Origin: Luteimonas abyssi
GTDB taxonomy: Bacteria; Pseudomonadota; Gammaproteobacteria; Xanthomonadales; Xanthomonadaceae
Reading direction: 5' to 3'
Assembly: GCF_001482195.1 (NCBI RefSeq)
Contig: NZ_KQ759763.1
Location: 2,359,268-2,423,267, forward strand
Length of the DNA stretch: 64,000 nucleotides
The stretch's first letter is position 1. Each line of letters opens with the position of its first letter. The notes beneath the pieces are model-generated. The model searched no databases. It was not told the DNA's origin and saw only the letters and a program-made list of their open reading frames with translations. Position numbers and translations under genes: made by a program. Below are positions 18,130-27,385 of the stretch, piece after piece.

Positions 18130-18339
18130 CTAGGCGGGCTGGACCGCGTCGGCCTGGAGGCCCTTCTGCCCCTCGACCACGGTGAAGCTCACCTTCTGCC
18201 CTTCCTGGAGACTCTTGAATCCCTGCATCTGAATGGCGCGGAAGTGAACGAAGACATCCTCGCCGCTCTCGCGACTGATGAATCCGAATCCCTTCGCATC
18301 GTTGAACCACTTCACGGTACCGATTTCACGATCAGACAT
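18130..18339 (-). CDS. Cold-shock domain protein (CspA family) 1
   Basis: This 69-residue single-domain nucleic-acid chaperone has the RNP1 motif KGFGFI and RNP2 motif DVFVHF, with the start [17 protein letters not shown]. It binds single-stranded RNA and melts structure. ATG at 18339 follows GAGGGAGCAAGG, a good ribosome site. The frame is open 59 codons further upstream but that part is not protein-like. About 200 bases of non-coding sequence precede it, room for a long structured leader as known for cspA-type mRNAs. Confidence 0.93.
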   Translation of the reverse strand: MSDREIGTVKWFNDAKGFGFISRESGEDVFVHFRAIQMQGFKSLQEGQKVSFTVVEGQKGLQADAVQPA

Positions 18340-18607
18340 CGCCTTGCTCCCTCGTACGGACTGGCCTGTAACTGCCTTGAGATAGGGTGATACACCGTCG
18401 CCGGCGGCTGGTCGCAAGGGAGGAAGCGCAGGTCCTTCGGCACCGGCCCGACCTGCGGATTCGCCCGAGGGTCCAGCCGATCTCCGGCCACGGTTCACGG
18501 TGACCTTGACAAACACAGCGAACGGAACTTAACGCGGGTTCAGGAAGAATGCAATCTAGTTTCCGCCCTTGCTGATCTCAGCCCCGCCCGACCTCACTGG
18601 AGCCGCC

Positions 18608-19114
18608 ATGCAGGCCGAAACCCTGTTCTACGTGATCGCCGCACTGCTGGTGGTGGTCGGCCTGCTGGGCACGATCCTGCCCGCGATCCCCGGCATTCCC
18701 CTCATCTTCGGCGGCATGTTGCTGGCGGCCTGGGCCGACGGCTTCACCCACGTCGGCGGCCTGACGCTTGGTCTGCTGGCGCTGCTCACAGCGCTGTCGT
18801 TCGTGGTCGATTTCTGGGCCACGGCGATGGGCGCGCGCCGGGTCGGGGCCAGCCGGACGGCGTTGGTCGGCGCGGTGATCGGCACGTTCGTCGGCATCTT
18901 CTTCGGCATTCCCGGCATCTTCGTCGGCCCGTTCGTGGGTGCGGTGGCTGGCGAACTCTGGCATCGGCGCCGCCTGGGCACCGACGATCTCGGTGCCGCC
19001 GCCCGGGTCGGCGTCGGCACCTGGCTCGGCGTGGTGGTGGCGATCGCGTTGAAGCTGATGCTGGCCTTCGCCATGATCGGTACGTTCGCGCTGTCCTGGT
19101 GGACCACGCGCTGA
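18608..19114 (+). CDS. DUF456 family membrane protein
   Basis: The 168-residue protein is almost wholly hydrophobic, with about four helices and glycine-rich turns. The repeated motif P-A-I-P-G-I-P-L-I-F-G-G and F-F-G-I-P-G-I-F-V-G-P-F-V-G is the DUF456 signature. Function is unknown; glycine-zipper-like helices may pack or oligomerise. It starts about 270 bp from the divergent cold-shock gene and ends 65 bp before the phospholipase gene. Confidence 0.85.
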   Translation: MQAETLFYVIAALLVVVGLLGTILPAIPGIPLIFGGMLLAAWADGFTHVGGLTLGLLALLTALSFVVDFWATAMGARRVGASRTALVGAVIGTFVGIFFGIPGIFVGPFVGAVAGELWHRRRLGTDDLGAAARVGVGTWLGVVVAIALKLMLAFAMIGTFALSWWTTR

Positions 19115-19179
19115 GTTTTCACTTCGCGCGCACGTTCCTGTCCAGCACCCTTCCCTCCATTCCCCGACCCGACCTCCCG

Positions 19180-20331
19180 ATGCGACATCCCCATCTTCCG
19201 CTCGCCTGCGCCCTCGCCGCCTCGCTCGTCAGTTCCGCGGTGCTGGCACAGGAGGTCTCCTCGCCTTCCACCGTCGCCGCCTGTGCCAGCCTGGAGAGCG
19301 ATGCCCTTCGCCTGCAGTGCTACGACCAGGCGGCGGGCCGCAGCATCGGCAGTCCGCAGGACGCCGATGCCGCCGCCGCACAGGCGCGCGCCGCCGAGCG
19401 CGACCGTCCGCGCGACGCCCAGGAACTCGACGGCATGTCGCCGCGAGGCGACGTCTTCCAGGCGCAGGACGACCGCCAACATGGGGACGCCCTGGCCAAC
19501 GTCGGCCGGGGCTCGTTGCTCGACACCCGCTGGGAACTGGCCCGCGACTCCAAGCTCGGCCTGTTCAACTTCCGCGTGTACAAGCCGCTTTACCTGCTGC
19601 CGGCGTTCTGGACCAGCAAGACCAATCCCACACCGTCGTCGCCCAACCCCAACAACGTGGTGACCACACCGCAGAATCTCGACAGCCTGGAAGCCAAGTT
19701 CCAGCTGAGCTTCAAGACCAAGGCGGTCGAGAACCTGTTCGGCGACAACGGCGACATCTGGATGGGCTACACCCAGAGCTCGCGCTGGCAGGTCTACAAC
19801 GGCGAGGACTCGCGTCCGTTCCGCGAGACCAACTACGAGCCCGAGATCCTGCTGGTGTTCCGCAACGGTTACAGCCTGCCCTTCGGCTGGCGCGGGCGGA
19901 TGAGTGCGATCGGCATCAATCACCAGTCCAACGGTCGCGGCGACCCGCTGTCGCGCAGCTGGAACCGAGTGATGTTCAATTTCGGCTTCGACCGCGAGAA
20001 CTGGGCACTGGTCGCCCGCCCGTGGATCCACATCGACGACGGCAGCGACAGCGACAACCCCGACATCGCCGATTACATGGGCCGCGGCGACCTCTCGCTC
20101 ATGCATGTGCGCGGCGACCACCGGCTCACGTTCACCGGGCGCCATTCGCTGCGCGGTGGCGACCGCTCGCACGGCGCGCTGCAGTTCGACTGGGGGTTTC
20201 CGATCCACCCCAGCCTGCGCAACTTCCGCGGCCATCTGCAGATGTTCCACGGCTACGGCGAGAGCATGATCGACTACAACCACAAGGCGACCTACATCGG
20301 TCTCGGCATCTCGCTGCAGGACTGGTTCTAG
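19180..20331 (+). CDS. pldA: Outer-membrane phospholipase A (OMPLA)
   Basis: The 383-residue protein has a Sec signal peptide ending A-V-L-A-Q, a Gln/Asp-rich region, then a 12-strand barrel. The catalytic region is clear: I-N-H-Q-S-N-G-R with the histidine and serine, followed by S-W-N-R-V with the conserved asparagine. OMPLA is a calcium-dependent, dimerising phospholipase that removes phospholipids misplaced in the outer leaflet. The N-terminal 130 residues are longer than in E. coli PldA. ATG at 19180 gives the signal peptide. A 9-base hairpin overlaps the convergent stop at 20372. Confidence 0.9.
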   Translation: MRHPHLPLACALAASLVSSAVLAQEVSSPSTVAACASLESDALRLQCYDQAAGRSIGSPQDADAAAAQARAAERDRPRDAQELDGMSPRGDVFQAQDDRQHGDALANVGRGSLLDTRWELARDSKLGLFNFRVYKPLYLLPAFWTSKTNPTPSSPNPNNVVTTPQNLDSLEAKFQLSFKTKAVENLFGDNGDIWMGYTQSSRWQVYNGEDSRPFRETNYEPEILLVFRNGYSLPFGWRGRMSAIGINHQSNGRGDPLSRSWNRVMFNFGFDRENWALVARPWIHIDDGSDSDNPDIADYMGRGDLSLMHVRGDHRLTFTGRHSLRGGDRSHGALQFDWGFPIHPSLRNFRGHLQMFHGYGESMIDYNHKATYIGLGISLQDWF

Positions 20332-20371
20332 CCCGAAGCCGCCGCCATACCGGCAGCCAGGTTGCGGCGGC

Positions 20372-21661
20372 TCATCCTGGCGGCGTCTCCGCCAGGGCGG
20401 CCGCCGACCGCGCCGGGCGCCACCCCTGGCCACGTGTCCGCGCCGCGTCGAGCGCCTCGAGAAACGCCGCGTCCGGCTGCAACGCGCCGAACCAGCCGTA
20501 CCGGGTGCCCGTCAGCACACGCAGGCTCTGGTTGCGCAGGCCGGGAATGCGGGTGAGCGGATGGAAGCCCCAGTCGCGTACGTGCGCGACGAGGTCCCGT
20601 TCCGACTGGAACAACGGCGTCAGCCAGCGGCTCCACGCCTGATAGGCACGCACATGCGCGCGACGTCGCTGGACGTACCGCGGCAACGCCTGCGCCGGCG
20701 GCGCCTCACGCAGCGCGTCGCGCAACGCGCGCGCATCCAGCAGCGCCATGTTGACGCCCTGTCCCAACTGCGGACTCATGGCATGCGCGGCATCTCCGAG
20801 CAGGACCGCGCGCCCGGCATGCCAACGGCTGTGGACGGCATCGCGATAACGGGCTGCGGCGAGCCCTTCCGGCACGCAGGTCGCGCCCAGCGCCTGCGCG
20901 GCCTCCGGCCAGACGGCATCGAGCCCGGCGCGCCAGGCCGGCTCGCCGCACCAGGCTGACGGCTCGAGTTCGGCCGTCGGCACGCTCCAGAAAAAGCTGG
21001 CACGCGGGGTCGGATCGTCCGGATGCGTGCCCACCGGAAGCATCCCGGCCATCGCACGTGCCTGCCGGTAACGCTGGCGCAACTCGGCCGGCCACGCCCA
21101 GGCACCGGCCTCGACCAGACACCATTGCGCGCCCCATGGATACGGACGGTCCAGGTGCGCGGGCGCCACCTGTCCGCGCAGTTGCGACGCCGCGCCATCG
21201 GCGACGACGACCAGATCGAACGGTCCGTACCGTCGCCCACGCGCATCCGTCAACGTGCCCCGATCCGTGTCGACGGCGGCCACGCTGCAACCGGCCTGGA
21301 CGGCCGGCGTCCATGCGCGATCGAGCAGGCTGAACAGTGTGCCGCGCTGCAGCCCGAGCCCGAACAGGCGCGGGTCGAGCTCGCGATACCGCATGTCCAT
21401 GACCGGGCGGCCGCCGATGGTTTCTCCGTACAGACGCTCCACCGGCGCGCCGTAGGCGAGCGCCCGCTCGAGCAGGCCCAGCGACCACAGCGCTTCCAGC
21501 CCGGTGGGTTGCAGCAGGAATCCCGCACCGATCGGACGCGGCGACGGGGCGCGCTCGAAGACCTGCACGTTGTGTCCGTCGCGCGACAGAAACACCGCGG
21601 CGGCCTGCCCACCCGTGCCATAGCCGACGATGGCGATATCCAGACGCCCCGCAGTGGACAT
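20372..21661 (-). CDS. FAD-dependent monooxygenase, PHBH type
   Basis: The 429-residue flavoprotein has three FAD motifs: I-V-G-Y-G-T-G-G-Q-A near residue 11, the D-G motif in VVVADGAASQLR, and GDAAHAMSPQLGQGVNMAL near residue 300. This is the aromatic-hydroxylase (UbiH/PHBH) class. The classic G-x-G-x-x-G is G-Y-G-T-G-G, still compatible. Its substrate is not known and it stands alone, convergent with pldA. ATG at 21661 (MSTAGRLDIAIVG) gives the normal start. Confidence 0.85.
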   Translation of the reverse strand: MSTAGRLDIAIVGYGTGGQAAAVFLSRDGHNVQVFERAPSPRPIGAGFLLQPTGLEALWSLGLLERALAYGAPVERLYGETIGGRPVMDMRYRELDPRLFGLGLQRGTLFSLLDRAWTPAVQAGCSVAAVDTDRGTLTDARGRRYGPFDLVVVADGAASQLRGQVAPAHLDRPYPWGAQWCLVEAGAWAWPAELRQRYRQARAMAGMLPVGTHPDDPTPRASFFWSVPTAELEPSAWCGEPAWRAGLDAVWPEAAQALGATCVPEGLAAARYRDAVHSRWHAGRAVLLGDAAHAMSPQLGQGVNMALLDARALRDALREAPPAQALPRYVQRRRAHVRAYQAWSRWLTPLFQSERDLVAHVRDWGFHPLTRIPGLRNQSLRVLTGTRYGWFGALQPDAAFLEALDAARTRGQGWRPARSAAALAETPPG

Positions 21662-21891
21662 CGAACCCCCGATCGCTCTGGAAAGTGTCCACTTTGCCAA
21701 AAGCCGGCGTGGCGGTGATGGCCGGCATGCGCATCGAGAGGGGTTTCGTCGCCGCAGCCGCTGACCGGAACGAAAACCGGAACAAAATGAAAATCGCGAT
21801 CCCGCCTCGCTTCGTACCGTGACCAGACGGGAGCTTCGCGCATGGAGCGCACGGGCCGCCGCGCGCTCGCCCGGCGGAGAACACCCAAGAA

Positions 21892-21915
21892 AAAGCCCCG
21901 CAGACGCGGGGCTTT
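21892..21915 (-). terminator. Intrinsic terminator of cold-shock gene 2
   Basis: Ten-base arms (21892-21901 and 21906-21915, AAAGCCCCGC/GCGGGGCTTT) with a four-base loop. On the minus strand the stem is followed by a run of T, so it terminates the cold-shock gene at 21939. The rest of the gap to the monooxygenase start carries no gene. Confidence 0.85.
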
Positions 21916-21938
21916 CCGATTACACAGGGTGGTGGCGA

Positions 21939-22145
21939 TCAGACGACCGGGGCCACACCCGACGCCTGCGCGCCCTTGGGGCCCTGGGTCACCTCGTAGC
22001 TCACACGCTGGCCTTCCTGCAGGCTGCGAAAGCCCTTCGAATCGATGGCCGAATAGTGGACGAATACGTCCGAACCGCCGTCCTCGGGTGCGATGAACCC
22101 GAACCCCTTGGCGTCGTTGAACCACTTCACTGTGCCGTATTGCAT
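21939..22145 (-). CDS. Cold-shock domain protein (CspA family) 2
   Basis: This 68-residue protein has [19 protein letters not shown], with RNP1 and RNP2 motifs intact. It differs from the first cold-shock protein in the loop after RNP1 (APEDGGS against SRESGE). ATG at 22145 follows AAGGTGGAAGG. The upstream gap to the MTI phosphorylase gene is only 90 bases, so any leader is short, unlike the first cold-shock gene. It has its own terminator. Confidence 0.93.
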   Translation of the reverse strand: MQYGTVKWFNDAKGFGFIAPEDGGSDVFVHYSAIDSKGFRSLQEGQRVSYEVTQGPKGAQASGVAPVV

Positions 22146-22235
22146 AACCTTCCACCTTGTCTGGATGCGATAGCGTGTGCCGGATACCCGACGCACGGCG
22201 CCGAGTATCGAAGCAAAACTGGACACTTGCAATCG

Positions 22236-23009
22236 TCAGGGTGTCAGGAATCGCCGCAGAATGGCCGGAATTGACGCCGAAACCGCCGCGACGTTGTCCA
22301 GTACCTCCTGAAGCGTGATCTCGCTCTCATCTCCGCATCCCGCCGCCCAGTTGGCGACGATGGCCAGGCTGGCGTACTCCAGCCCGAGTTCCCGCGCCAG
22401 GCCGGCTTCCGGCATGCCGGTCATGCCGACCAGATCGCAACCGTCGCGCCGCAACCGCGCGATCTCGGCGCGGGTTTCCAGCCGCGGTCCCTGCGTGGCG
22501 CCGTAGCACCCCTCCGCGACCACGGGCACATCGGCGGCACGCGCCGCCGCCAACAACGCAGTGCGCAGGGATGGCGTGTAGGGATCGCTGAAGTCCACGT
22601 GCAGGACCTCGGTGCCCTCTTCCTCGCAGAACGTCGAGATCCGGCCCCAGGTGTAATCGATCAACTGGTCCGGACACGCCAGCACCCGCGGACCGAAGCG
22701 CTCGGTGATGCCGCCCACGGTGTTGAGCGCGATCACCCGCCGTGCGCCGAGCGCCTGCAACGCCGAGAGGTTGGCGCGGTAATTGACCTTGTGCGGCGGC
22801 ACCGAATGCCCTTCGCCATGCCGCGCCAGAAACGCGACACGGCGCCCGGCCAGCATGCCCACGCGGATCGGGCCCGACAACGCGCCGTAGCGCGTCGGCG
22901 GCTGGTGCGTTTCCACGTTCTCCAGCTCGGCGATCCGGTACAGGCCGGTGCCGCCGATGACGGCGAGATCGATCGGGTCGGCCGCCACGATCGCAGGCGC
23001 AGTGCTCAT
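22236..23009 (-). CDS. mtnP: S-methyl-5'-thioinosine/methylthioadenosine phosphorylase
   Basis: The 257-residue enzyme belongs to the PNP/MTAP family. It has IGGTGLYRI (phosphate loop), R-H-G-E-G-H-S-V-P-P-H-K-V-N-Y-R-A-N, and the base/ribose pocket LVGMTGMPEAGLARELG. MTAP enzymes usually have T-T-x-P-E in that pocket; the M-T-G-M-P-E form is seen in the group that prefers methylthioinosine, as in Pseudomonas, which would yield hypoxanthine. The next gene, hpt, would recycle that hypoxanthine, so context supports the MTI reading. ATG at 23009 lies four bases after the hpt stop. Confidence 0.87.
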   Translation of the reverse strand: MSTAPAIVAADPIDLAVIGGTGLYRIAELENVETHQPPTRYGALSGPIRVGMLAGRRVAFLARHGEGHSVPPHKVNYRANLSALQALGARRVIALNTVGGITERFGPRVLACPDQLIDYTWGRISTFCEEEGTEVLHVDFSDPYTPSLRTALLAAARAADVPVVAEGCYGATQGPRLETRAEIARLRRDGCDLVGMTGMPEAGLARELGLEYASLAIVANWAAGCGDESEITLQEVLDNVAAVSASIPAILRRFLTP

Positions 23010-23013
23010 CGGG

Positions 23014-23571
23014 TCATGCTCCGAGCGCATAGATCGCGGGCAGGTTGCGCCCCTGTTCGTGGTAGTCCATGCCGTAGCCGAACACGTACCGATCCGGCAC
23101 GTCGACGCCGACGTAGTCGGCCGCGATGCCGTCGACGCAGCGGTCGTGACGCTTGACCGCCAGCACCGCGATACGCACGTCGGCCGCACTCTGGTCGTCA
23201 CACCAGCGCTTCACCGCCAACAGCGTGTGGCCCTCGTCGAGAATGTCGTCCACCAGCAGCACACGACGACCGCGCATCGGCGTCGCGGGACGGTGCAGCC
23301 ACGCCAGGCCCGAGCCACTGGTCTGGCCGCGGTAGCGCGTGGCGTGCAGATAATCGAATTCGAGATCCAGCCCACGCTCGCCGAGCGCGAAGGCCAGCGA
23401 CGCCGCGAACGGCAGACCGCCGTGCATGATCGTCACGAACAACGGGGGCGGACCCTCCGGGTCGAAATCGGCCACGATCGCATCGGCCATGCGGGCGATC
23501 GCGGTATCGAGCACGTCGCGATCGTGGATCAGCTCTGCGCTGCGCAGCGCGTCGGCGAGTGTTGGGGTCAT
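23014..23571 (-). CDS. hpt: Hypoxanthine-guanine phosphoribosyltransferase
   Basis: This 185-residue purine salvage enzyme has the PRPP-binding motif VLLVDDILDEGHTL and the pyrophosphate loop region F-V-T-I-M-H-G-G-L-P-F-A. It converts hypoxanthine or guanine plus PRPP into IMP or GMP. It shares an ATGA overlap with nagZ upstream and is followed after four bases by the MTI phosphorylase, forming one salvage unit. Confidence 0.92.
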   Translation of the reverse strand: MTPTLADALRSAELIHDRDVLDTAIARMADAIVADFDPEGPPPLFVTIMHGGLPFAASLAFALGERGLDLEFDYLHATRYRGQTSGSGLAWLHRPATPMRGRRVLLVDDILDEGHTLLAVKRWCDDQSAADVRIAVLAVKRHDRCVDGIAADYVGVDVPDRYVFGYGMDYHEQGRNLPAIYALGA

Positions 23572-24584
23572 GCGATGAAACCTCCGGGCATGTCGCCGCG
23601 TGCGGTGTGATACCGGGTGTCGGCGAGCAGGCCGTCCCAGCCGAGCGCGCCGCGGCCGATCAGCCCGGTCAACGCCATGGTGTTGAGCGTGCGGCCCTTT
23701 ACCGCGTCGAGCGACTCCTGCACGAGCTCCGGATGGCAGACCAGCACCACATCGCAGCCCGCATCCAGATGCGCGTCGACCCGCGCCTTCACACCACCCG
23801 CCGAATGCGCGGCCGCCATGCCGATATCGTCGGAGAACACCACGCCACGGAAACCCATGCCGCCGCTGGCGACATCGCCGCGCAGGATCTCGCCGATCCA
23901 GCGGGACGAATAGCCGGCCGGCTCCGGCGCGACCTGCGGATAGGTGATGTGGGCCAGCATCACCGCATCGGCACCTGCTTCGATGCCGGCGGCGAACGGG
24001 ACCAGATCCTCGGCGCGGATCGTCTCCAGCGAGCGGTCGTCGACCGCCGTATCGAAATGAGTGTCCTCGCGCACCGAGCCATGGCCCGGGAAGTGCTTGA
24101 GCGTGGCCCCCATGCCGGCGCTGTGCATGCCCTCGACATAGGCGCGGGTGAATGCCGCGACGATGTCGGGATCGGCGTCGAACGCGCGGTCGCCGATGGC
24201 GAGATTGCCGCGATGCAGGTCGACCACCGGCGCGAAGCTGAGATCCACGCCGCTGGCGAGCACCTCGCTCGCCATCAGCCAGGCGTGCTCGCGCGCGGCA
24301 TTCAACGCGGCATCGGGCTCTTCACGATAGCGGCGTCCGAACACCTCCAGCGGCGGCAGTTCGCTGTAGCCTTCGCGGAAGCGCTGCACGCGCCCGCCCT
24401 CCTGGTCGACACAGATCAGCTGCGGCCGCGGGGCGGCCTCACGGATCGCCGTGGACAGTTCGAGCACCTGATCGCGCGAGGCGAAATTGCGCTTGAACAG
24501 GATCACGCCGGCGCAGGCGTCGTGCTGCAGCCAGTCGCGTTCCTGGGCATTGAGTTCGGTGCCGGCGACGCCGATCACGAGCAT
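23568..24584 (-). CDS. nagZ: Beta-N-acetylhexosaminidase NagZ
   Basis: The 338-residue family 3 glycosidase removes GlcNAc from anhydromuropeptides in cytoplasmic cell-wall recycling. Motifs: KHFPGHGSVREDTHFD with the catalytic histidine, and the nucleophile region VVFSDDIGMAA. No secretion signal is present, as expected. I chose ATG at 24584 because AAGGAG lies eight bases upstream; an in-frame GTG sits three codons earlier. It overlaps hpt by ATGA. Confidence 0.93.
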   Translation of the reverse strand: MLVIGVAGTELNAQERDWLQHDACAGVILFKRNFASRDQVLELSTAIREAAPRPQLICVDQEGGRVQRFREGYSELPPLEVFGRRYREEPDAALNAAREHAWLMASEVLASGVDLSFAPVVDLHRGNLAIGDRAFDADPDIVAAFTRAYVEGMHSAGMGATLKHFPGHGSVREDTHFDTAVDDRSLETIRAEDLVPFAAGIEAGADAVMLAHITYPQVAPEPAGYSSRWIGEILRGDVASGGMGFRGVVFSDDIGMAAAHSAGGVKARVDAHLDAGCDVVLVCHPELVQESLDAVKGRTLNTMALTGLIGRGALGWDGLLADTRYHTARGDMPGGFIA

Positions 24585-24801
24585 GCGGATCACTCCTTCA
24601 TCGCGGTGGCGCGGATGCGCCGACCGGGCATTGTCGCAGATGGCCGGGACGCGAATGTTGCGTCGGCACCACGCCGATGAACACGGCCATATCCGGCCTC
24701 CGCATCGGTCGATGTGCGAGCTCCGGCCCCATCGCCCGCCCGCGGTGTCGATCCCGGCCAGACGATCCTGCTACCTCGGTCGGCGTCCGCGACCCGAGCG
24801 G

Positions 24802-25320
24802 TCAGCCCGCGGCGGGGACATCCCGCTCGGCCACGGTCCACGCCGCATAGGGATGTGCGGCCAGGGCGAGGTTGTAGTAGCGGGTCAGATGGGTGACCTC
24901 CGCGCCGAGCCAGTCCGGGCGCTCGAACGCCTGACCGACCGTCTCCAGTTCGACCTCGGCCACGACCAGGCCGGCGTTGTCGTCGGCGAATTCGTCGATC
25001 TCCCACAGGTGCGCGCCATGCCGAACCAGGTGGCGCAGCTTCTCGATGCGCCCCCCGACGCACAACGCCAGCAGCGCACGCGCCTCGTCCACTGGAATCG
25101 CGTACTCGAACTCCTGCCGCGACGGGCCGGCCTCGCGCGACTTGATGTTGAGCGCGGCGACGTCGCCTTCCAGCCGCACCCGCACCGACGTCAGCTGCGC
25201 ACCGGAAGCGACCTCCGCATGACCATTGAGGTAGCCCTGTGCCATCAGTACCGTGCGTTCGATCTGCGCACGCCACGCATCGGACCGCAGCAGGAATTTG
25301 CGTTCGATCTCCACGCCCAT
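24802..25320 (-). CDS. CYTH domain protein
   Basis: The 172-residue protein starts G-V-E-I-E-R-K-F-L-L, the E-x-E-x-K signature of the CYTH/triphosphate tunnel superfamily, and continues with alternating charged strands (SVRVRLEGDVAALNIK, FEYAIPVDEA, WEIDEFADD). Relatives hydrolyse inorganic triphosphate or, rarely, cyclise ATP. Triphosphatase activity is the likelier role. It lies between rlmD and nagZ, 35 bases after the former, and is followed by a 217-base gap without a visible gene. Confidence 0.87.
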   Translation of the reverse strand: MGVEIERKFLLRSDAWRAQIERTVLMAQGYLNGHAEVASGAQLTSVRVRLEGDVAALNIKSREAGPSRQEFEYAIPVDEARALLALCVGGRIEKLRHLVRHGAHLWEIDEFADDNAGLVVAEVELETVGQAFERPDWLGAEVTHLTRYYNLALAAHPYAAWTVAERDVPAAG

Positions 25321-25355
25321 GGCGGCGGCCTCGTATCGGTGGATGGACGTCGAGA

Positions 25356-26690
25356 TCAGGGTTCGAACAGCGCGATCGATTCCACGTGGGCGGTGTGCGG
25401 AAACATGTCCATCACCCCGGCCGCGCGCAGTTTCCAGCCCAGTTCGTTGACCAGATAGCCCGCGTCCCGGGCGAGCGAGCCCGGATGGCAGCTGACGTAG
25501 ACGATGCGCTTGAGCCCCTTGAGCGGCAGTTGCTTGAGCACCGCATCGGCGCCGGAGCGCGGCGGGTCGAGCAACAGGCGGTCGAAGCCCTGCCGCGCCC
25601 ACGGCTGGCCGGCCAGCGGCTGCGCCAGGTCGGCGGCGTGGAACTCGGCGTTGGTCAGTCCGTTGTGCACCGCGTTCTCGCGTGCCCGCGCGACCAGCCC
25701 GGCATCGCCTTCCACGCCGACCACGTGCGCGCTGCCGCGCGCCAGCGGCAGGGTGAAGTTGCCCAGCCCGCAGAACAGGTCGAGCACGCGCTCGCCGGCC
25801 TGCGCGTCGAGCAGTTCCAGCGCGCGCGCGATCATCTTCTCGTTGAGACCCTGGTTGACCTGGATGAAGTCCAGCGGCCGGAACGTCAGCTCCACGTCCC
25901 AAGGCGCCAGGCGGAACGCCAAGGACGGCGCCTGCGGCCACAACGCATGCACCGTATCCAGGCCGCCGGGCTGCAGGAAGATCGCGAACCCGTGCGTCTG
26001 CGCGAAGGCGACCAGGCGCTCGCGGTCGGTCTCCGACAGCGGCGCCAGGTGACGGAACACCAACGCGATGGTGTCGTCGCCGGCGATGAATTCGATCTGC
26101 GGGATCTCGCGGCGCGCGTCCATGCCGTCGACCAGCTGCGACAGCGCCTCGACCCGCTCGCCGATCTCGGGGATCACGGTGTGGCAGATCTGCAGGTCGG
26201 CGACGAAACGCGGATCGCGCTCGCGGAAGCCCACCAGCGTCTTGTCCTTCTTCTCGACCCGCCGCACCGAGAACCGGCCCTTGCGGCGGTAGCCCCATTG
26301 GCGATCGGTCAGCGCCGGCAGCACCGACTCCGGCGTGACATGGCCGATACGCTCGAAGTTCTCCAGCAGCACGCGCTGCTTGGCGAGGATCTGCTTCGAT
26401 TCCTCGAGGTGCTGCAGCGCGCAGCCACCGCAGGTGCCGAAATGGGGGCAGCGTGGCTCGACGCGATCCGGCGAGGCACGTTCGACGTCCAGCGTCACCG
26501 CCTCGTCGAAACTGCGCGAGCGCCCGGTCTGCTTGACCAGCACCCGCTCGCCGGGCAGCGCACCGGCCACGAACACTGTTTTACCGCTTTCGCGGGCGGT
26601 CTTGCCGCCTTCGCGGCGGGCCACGCCTCGGCCGTCGTGGCTGAGGTCGAGGATGTCGAGCAGAAACGGAGTTTGGTCGATGCGGGCCAC
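25356..26690 (-). CDS. rlmD: RlmD, 23S rRNA U1939 C5-methyltransferase
   Basis: The 444-residue enzyme has an N-terminal TRAM domain (about 1-70), the iron-sulfur cysteines C-P-H-F-G-T-C-G-G-C (81, 87, 90, with a fourth later), the SAM-binding motif LDLFCGLGNFTLPLA and the catalytic cysteine in YVSCHPGSLARD. It methylates U1939 in 23S rRNA (E. coli numbering). A GTG start at 26690 fits the family N-terminus. It is preceded by the DUF1318 gene and 72 bases. Confidence 0.93.
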   Translation of the reverse strand: MARIDQTPFLLDILDLSHDGRGVARREGGKTARESGKTVFVAGALPGERVLVKQTGRSRSFDEAVTLDVERASPDRVEPRCPHFGTCGGCALQHLEESKQILAKQRVLLENFERIGHVTPESVLPALTDRQWGYRRKGRFSVRRVEKKDKTLVGFRERDPRFVADLQICHTVIPEIGERVEALSQLVDGMDARREIPQIEFIAGDDTIALVFRHLAPLSETDRERLVAFAQTHGFAIFLQPGGLDTVHALWPQAPSLAFRLAPWDVELTFRPLDFIQVNQGLNEKMIARALELLDAQAGERVLDLFCGLGNFTLPLARGSAHVVGVEGDAGLVARARENAVHNGLTNAEFHAADLAQPLAGQPWARQGFDRLLLDPPRSGADAVLKQLPLKGLKRIVYVSCHPGSLARDAGYLVNELGWKLRAAGVMDMFPHTAHVESIALFEP

Positions 26691-26762
26691 GTGGCGTCAG
26701 GCTGCGGGCGGAAAGCCGGCTATTGTCTCAGACTTCCGCCGCGCAAGCCCCCCGGCGCCGGC

Positions 26763-27347
26763 TTACTTCTGCTGCCAGTTGCCGGCCCGGTCCTGGTACC
26801 ACCAGCCGCTGCGCGCGCGCTGCTGCCATTGCTGCGCGAACACGTCGCGGATCTGGCCTTCCCACTCCGGACGCCCGTTGGCGACCGCGATCTCGCGGTA
26901 GACCGCACGCGCATCGCGGTTCTGGTCGGCCACCGCCTGGTTGACCTGGGCGCGTTGCGGCATCGGAATGCTGCCCGCGTCGCGCACGCTGACCTCGCCC
27001 GCGTTGGTGAATCCCAACGCGCCGGACTCGAAGTGCGGGGCCAGGGTGCCGCGGAAGCGCTCGATCATCCGCGAACGGATGGCCTCGATGGCCGGGGTGC
27101 GGATGGTGATGTCCGGGCTCTGCGCGTGCGCGCTGCCGATGCCGAGCAGCATCAGCGGATGGAAGCCGCCCTGCCGCGCCATGCCGCCGTCGGCCGGCGG
27201 CAGCAACCCCGCGTCGTCGGGCCCGATCACGTCGTCGACGAACTCGCGCGCGGCCTCGCGGGCCTCCGCGGCCGGGAAGTACACGTTGATGGTGACGCAG
27301 GCGGTCAGGACGAGCGCGGCGGCGATCGAGGCGAACCAGCGGGTCAT
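26763..27347 (-). CDS. DUF1318 (YdbL-like) lipoprotein, possible YnbE+YdbL fusion
   Basis: The 194-residue product has a lipoprotein signal with lipobox L-T-A-C (Cys17), followed by V-T-I-N-V-Y-F-P-A-A, a strand-like start. The C-terminal half (about 140-194: RDARAVYREIAVANGR to WYQDRAGNWQQK) matches the YdbL/DUF1318 core. In between is a hydrophobic stretch ending A-H-A-Q (73-76), which looks like the cleavage end of a second signal peptide. In E. coli ydbH is followed by separate ynbE (lipoprotein) and ydbL (soluble, secreted); here one gene seems to cover both. It begins 38 bases after ydbH. Confidence 0.78.
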   Translation of the reverse strand: MTRWFASIAAALVLTACVTINVYFPAAEAREAAREFVDDVIGPDDAGLLPPADGGMARQGGFHPLMLLGIGSAHAQSPDITIRTPAIEAIRSRMIERFRGTLAPHFESGALGFTNAGEVSVRDAGSIPMPQRAQVNQAVADQNRDARAVYREIAVANGRPEWEGQIRDVFAQQWQQRARSGWWYQDRAGNWQQK

Positions 27348-27385
27348 GGACAGTCTCCTGGGATACGTGAAGCGGGTAATGGCGC

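Noticed and set aside
18524-18546. GGAACTT on the plus strand upstream of the DUF456 gene as a second sigma-E promoter
   Set aside because: No TCnnA-type -10 box is found at 15-17 bases; the next similar sequence (TCTAG) lies 24 bases away.
24585-24801. Possible gene or RNA between nagZ and the CYTH gene
   Set aside because: I see no plausible start with ribosome site, no tRNA-like fold and no terminator.
25365-25390. GGTTCGAACAG inside rlmD as a tRNA T-loop
   Set aside because: No acceptor stem or anticodon arm can be paired around it and it lies within a well-supported gene.
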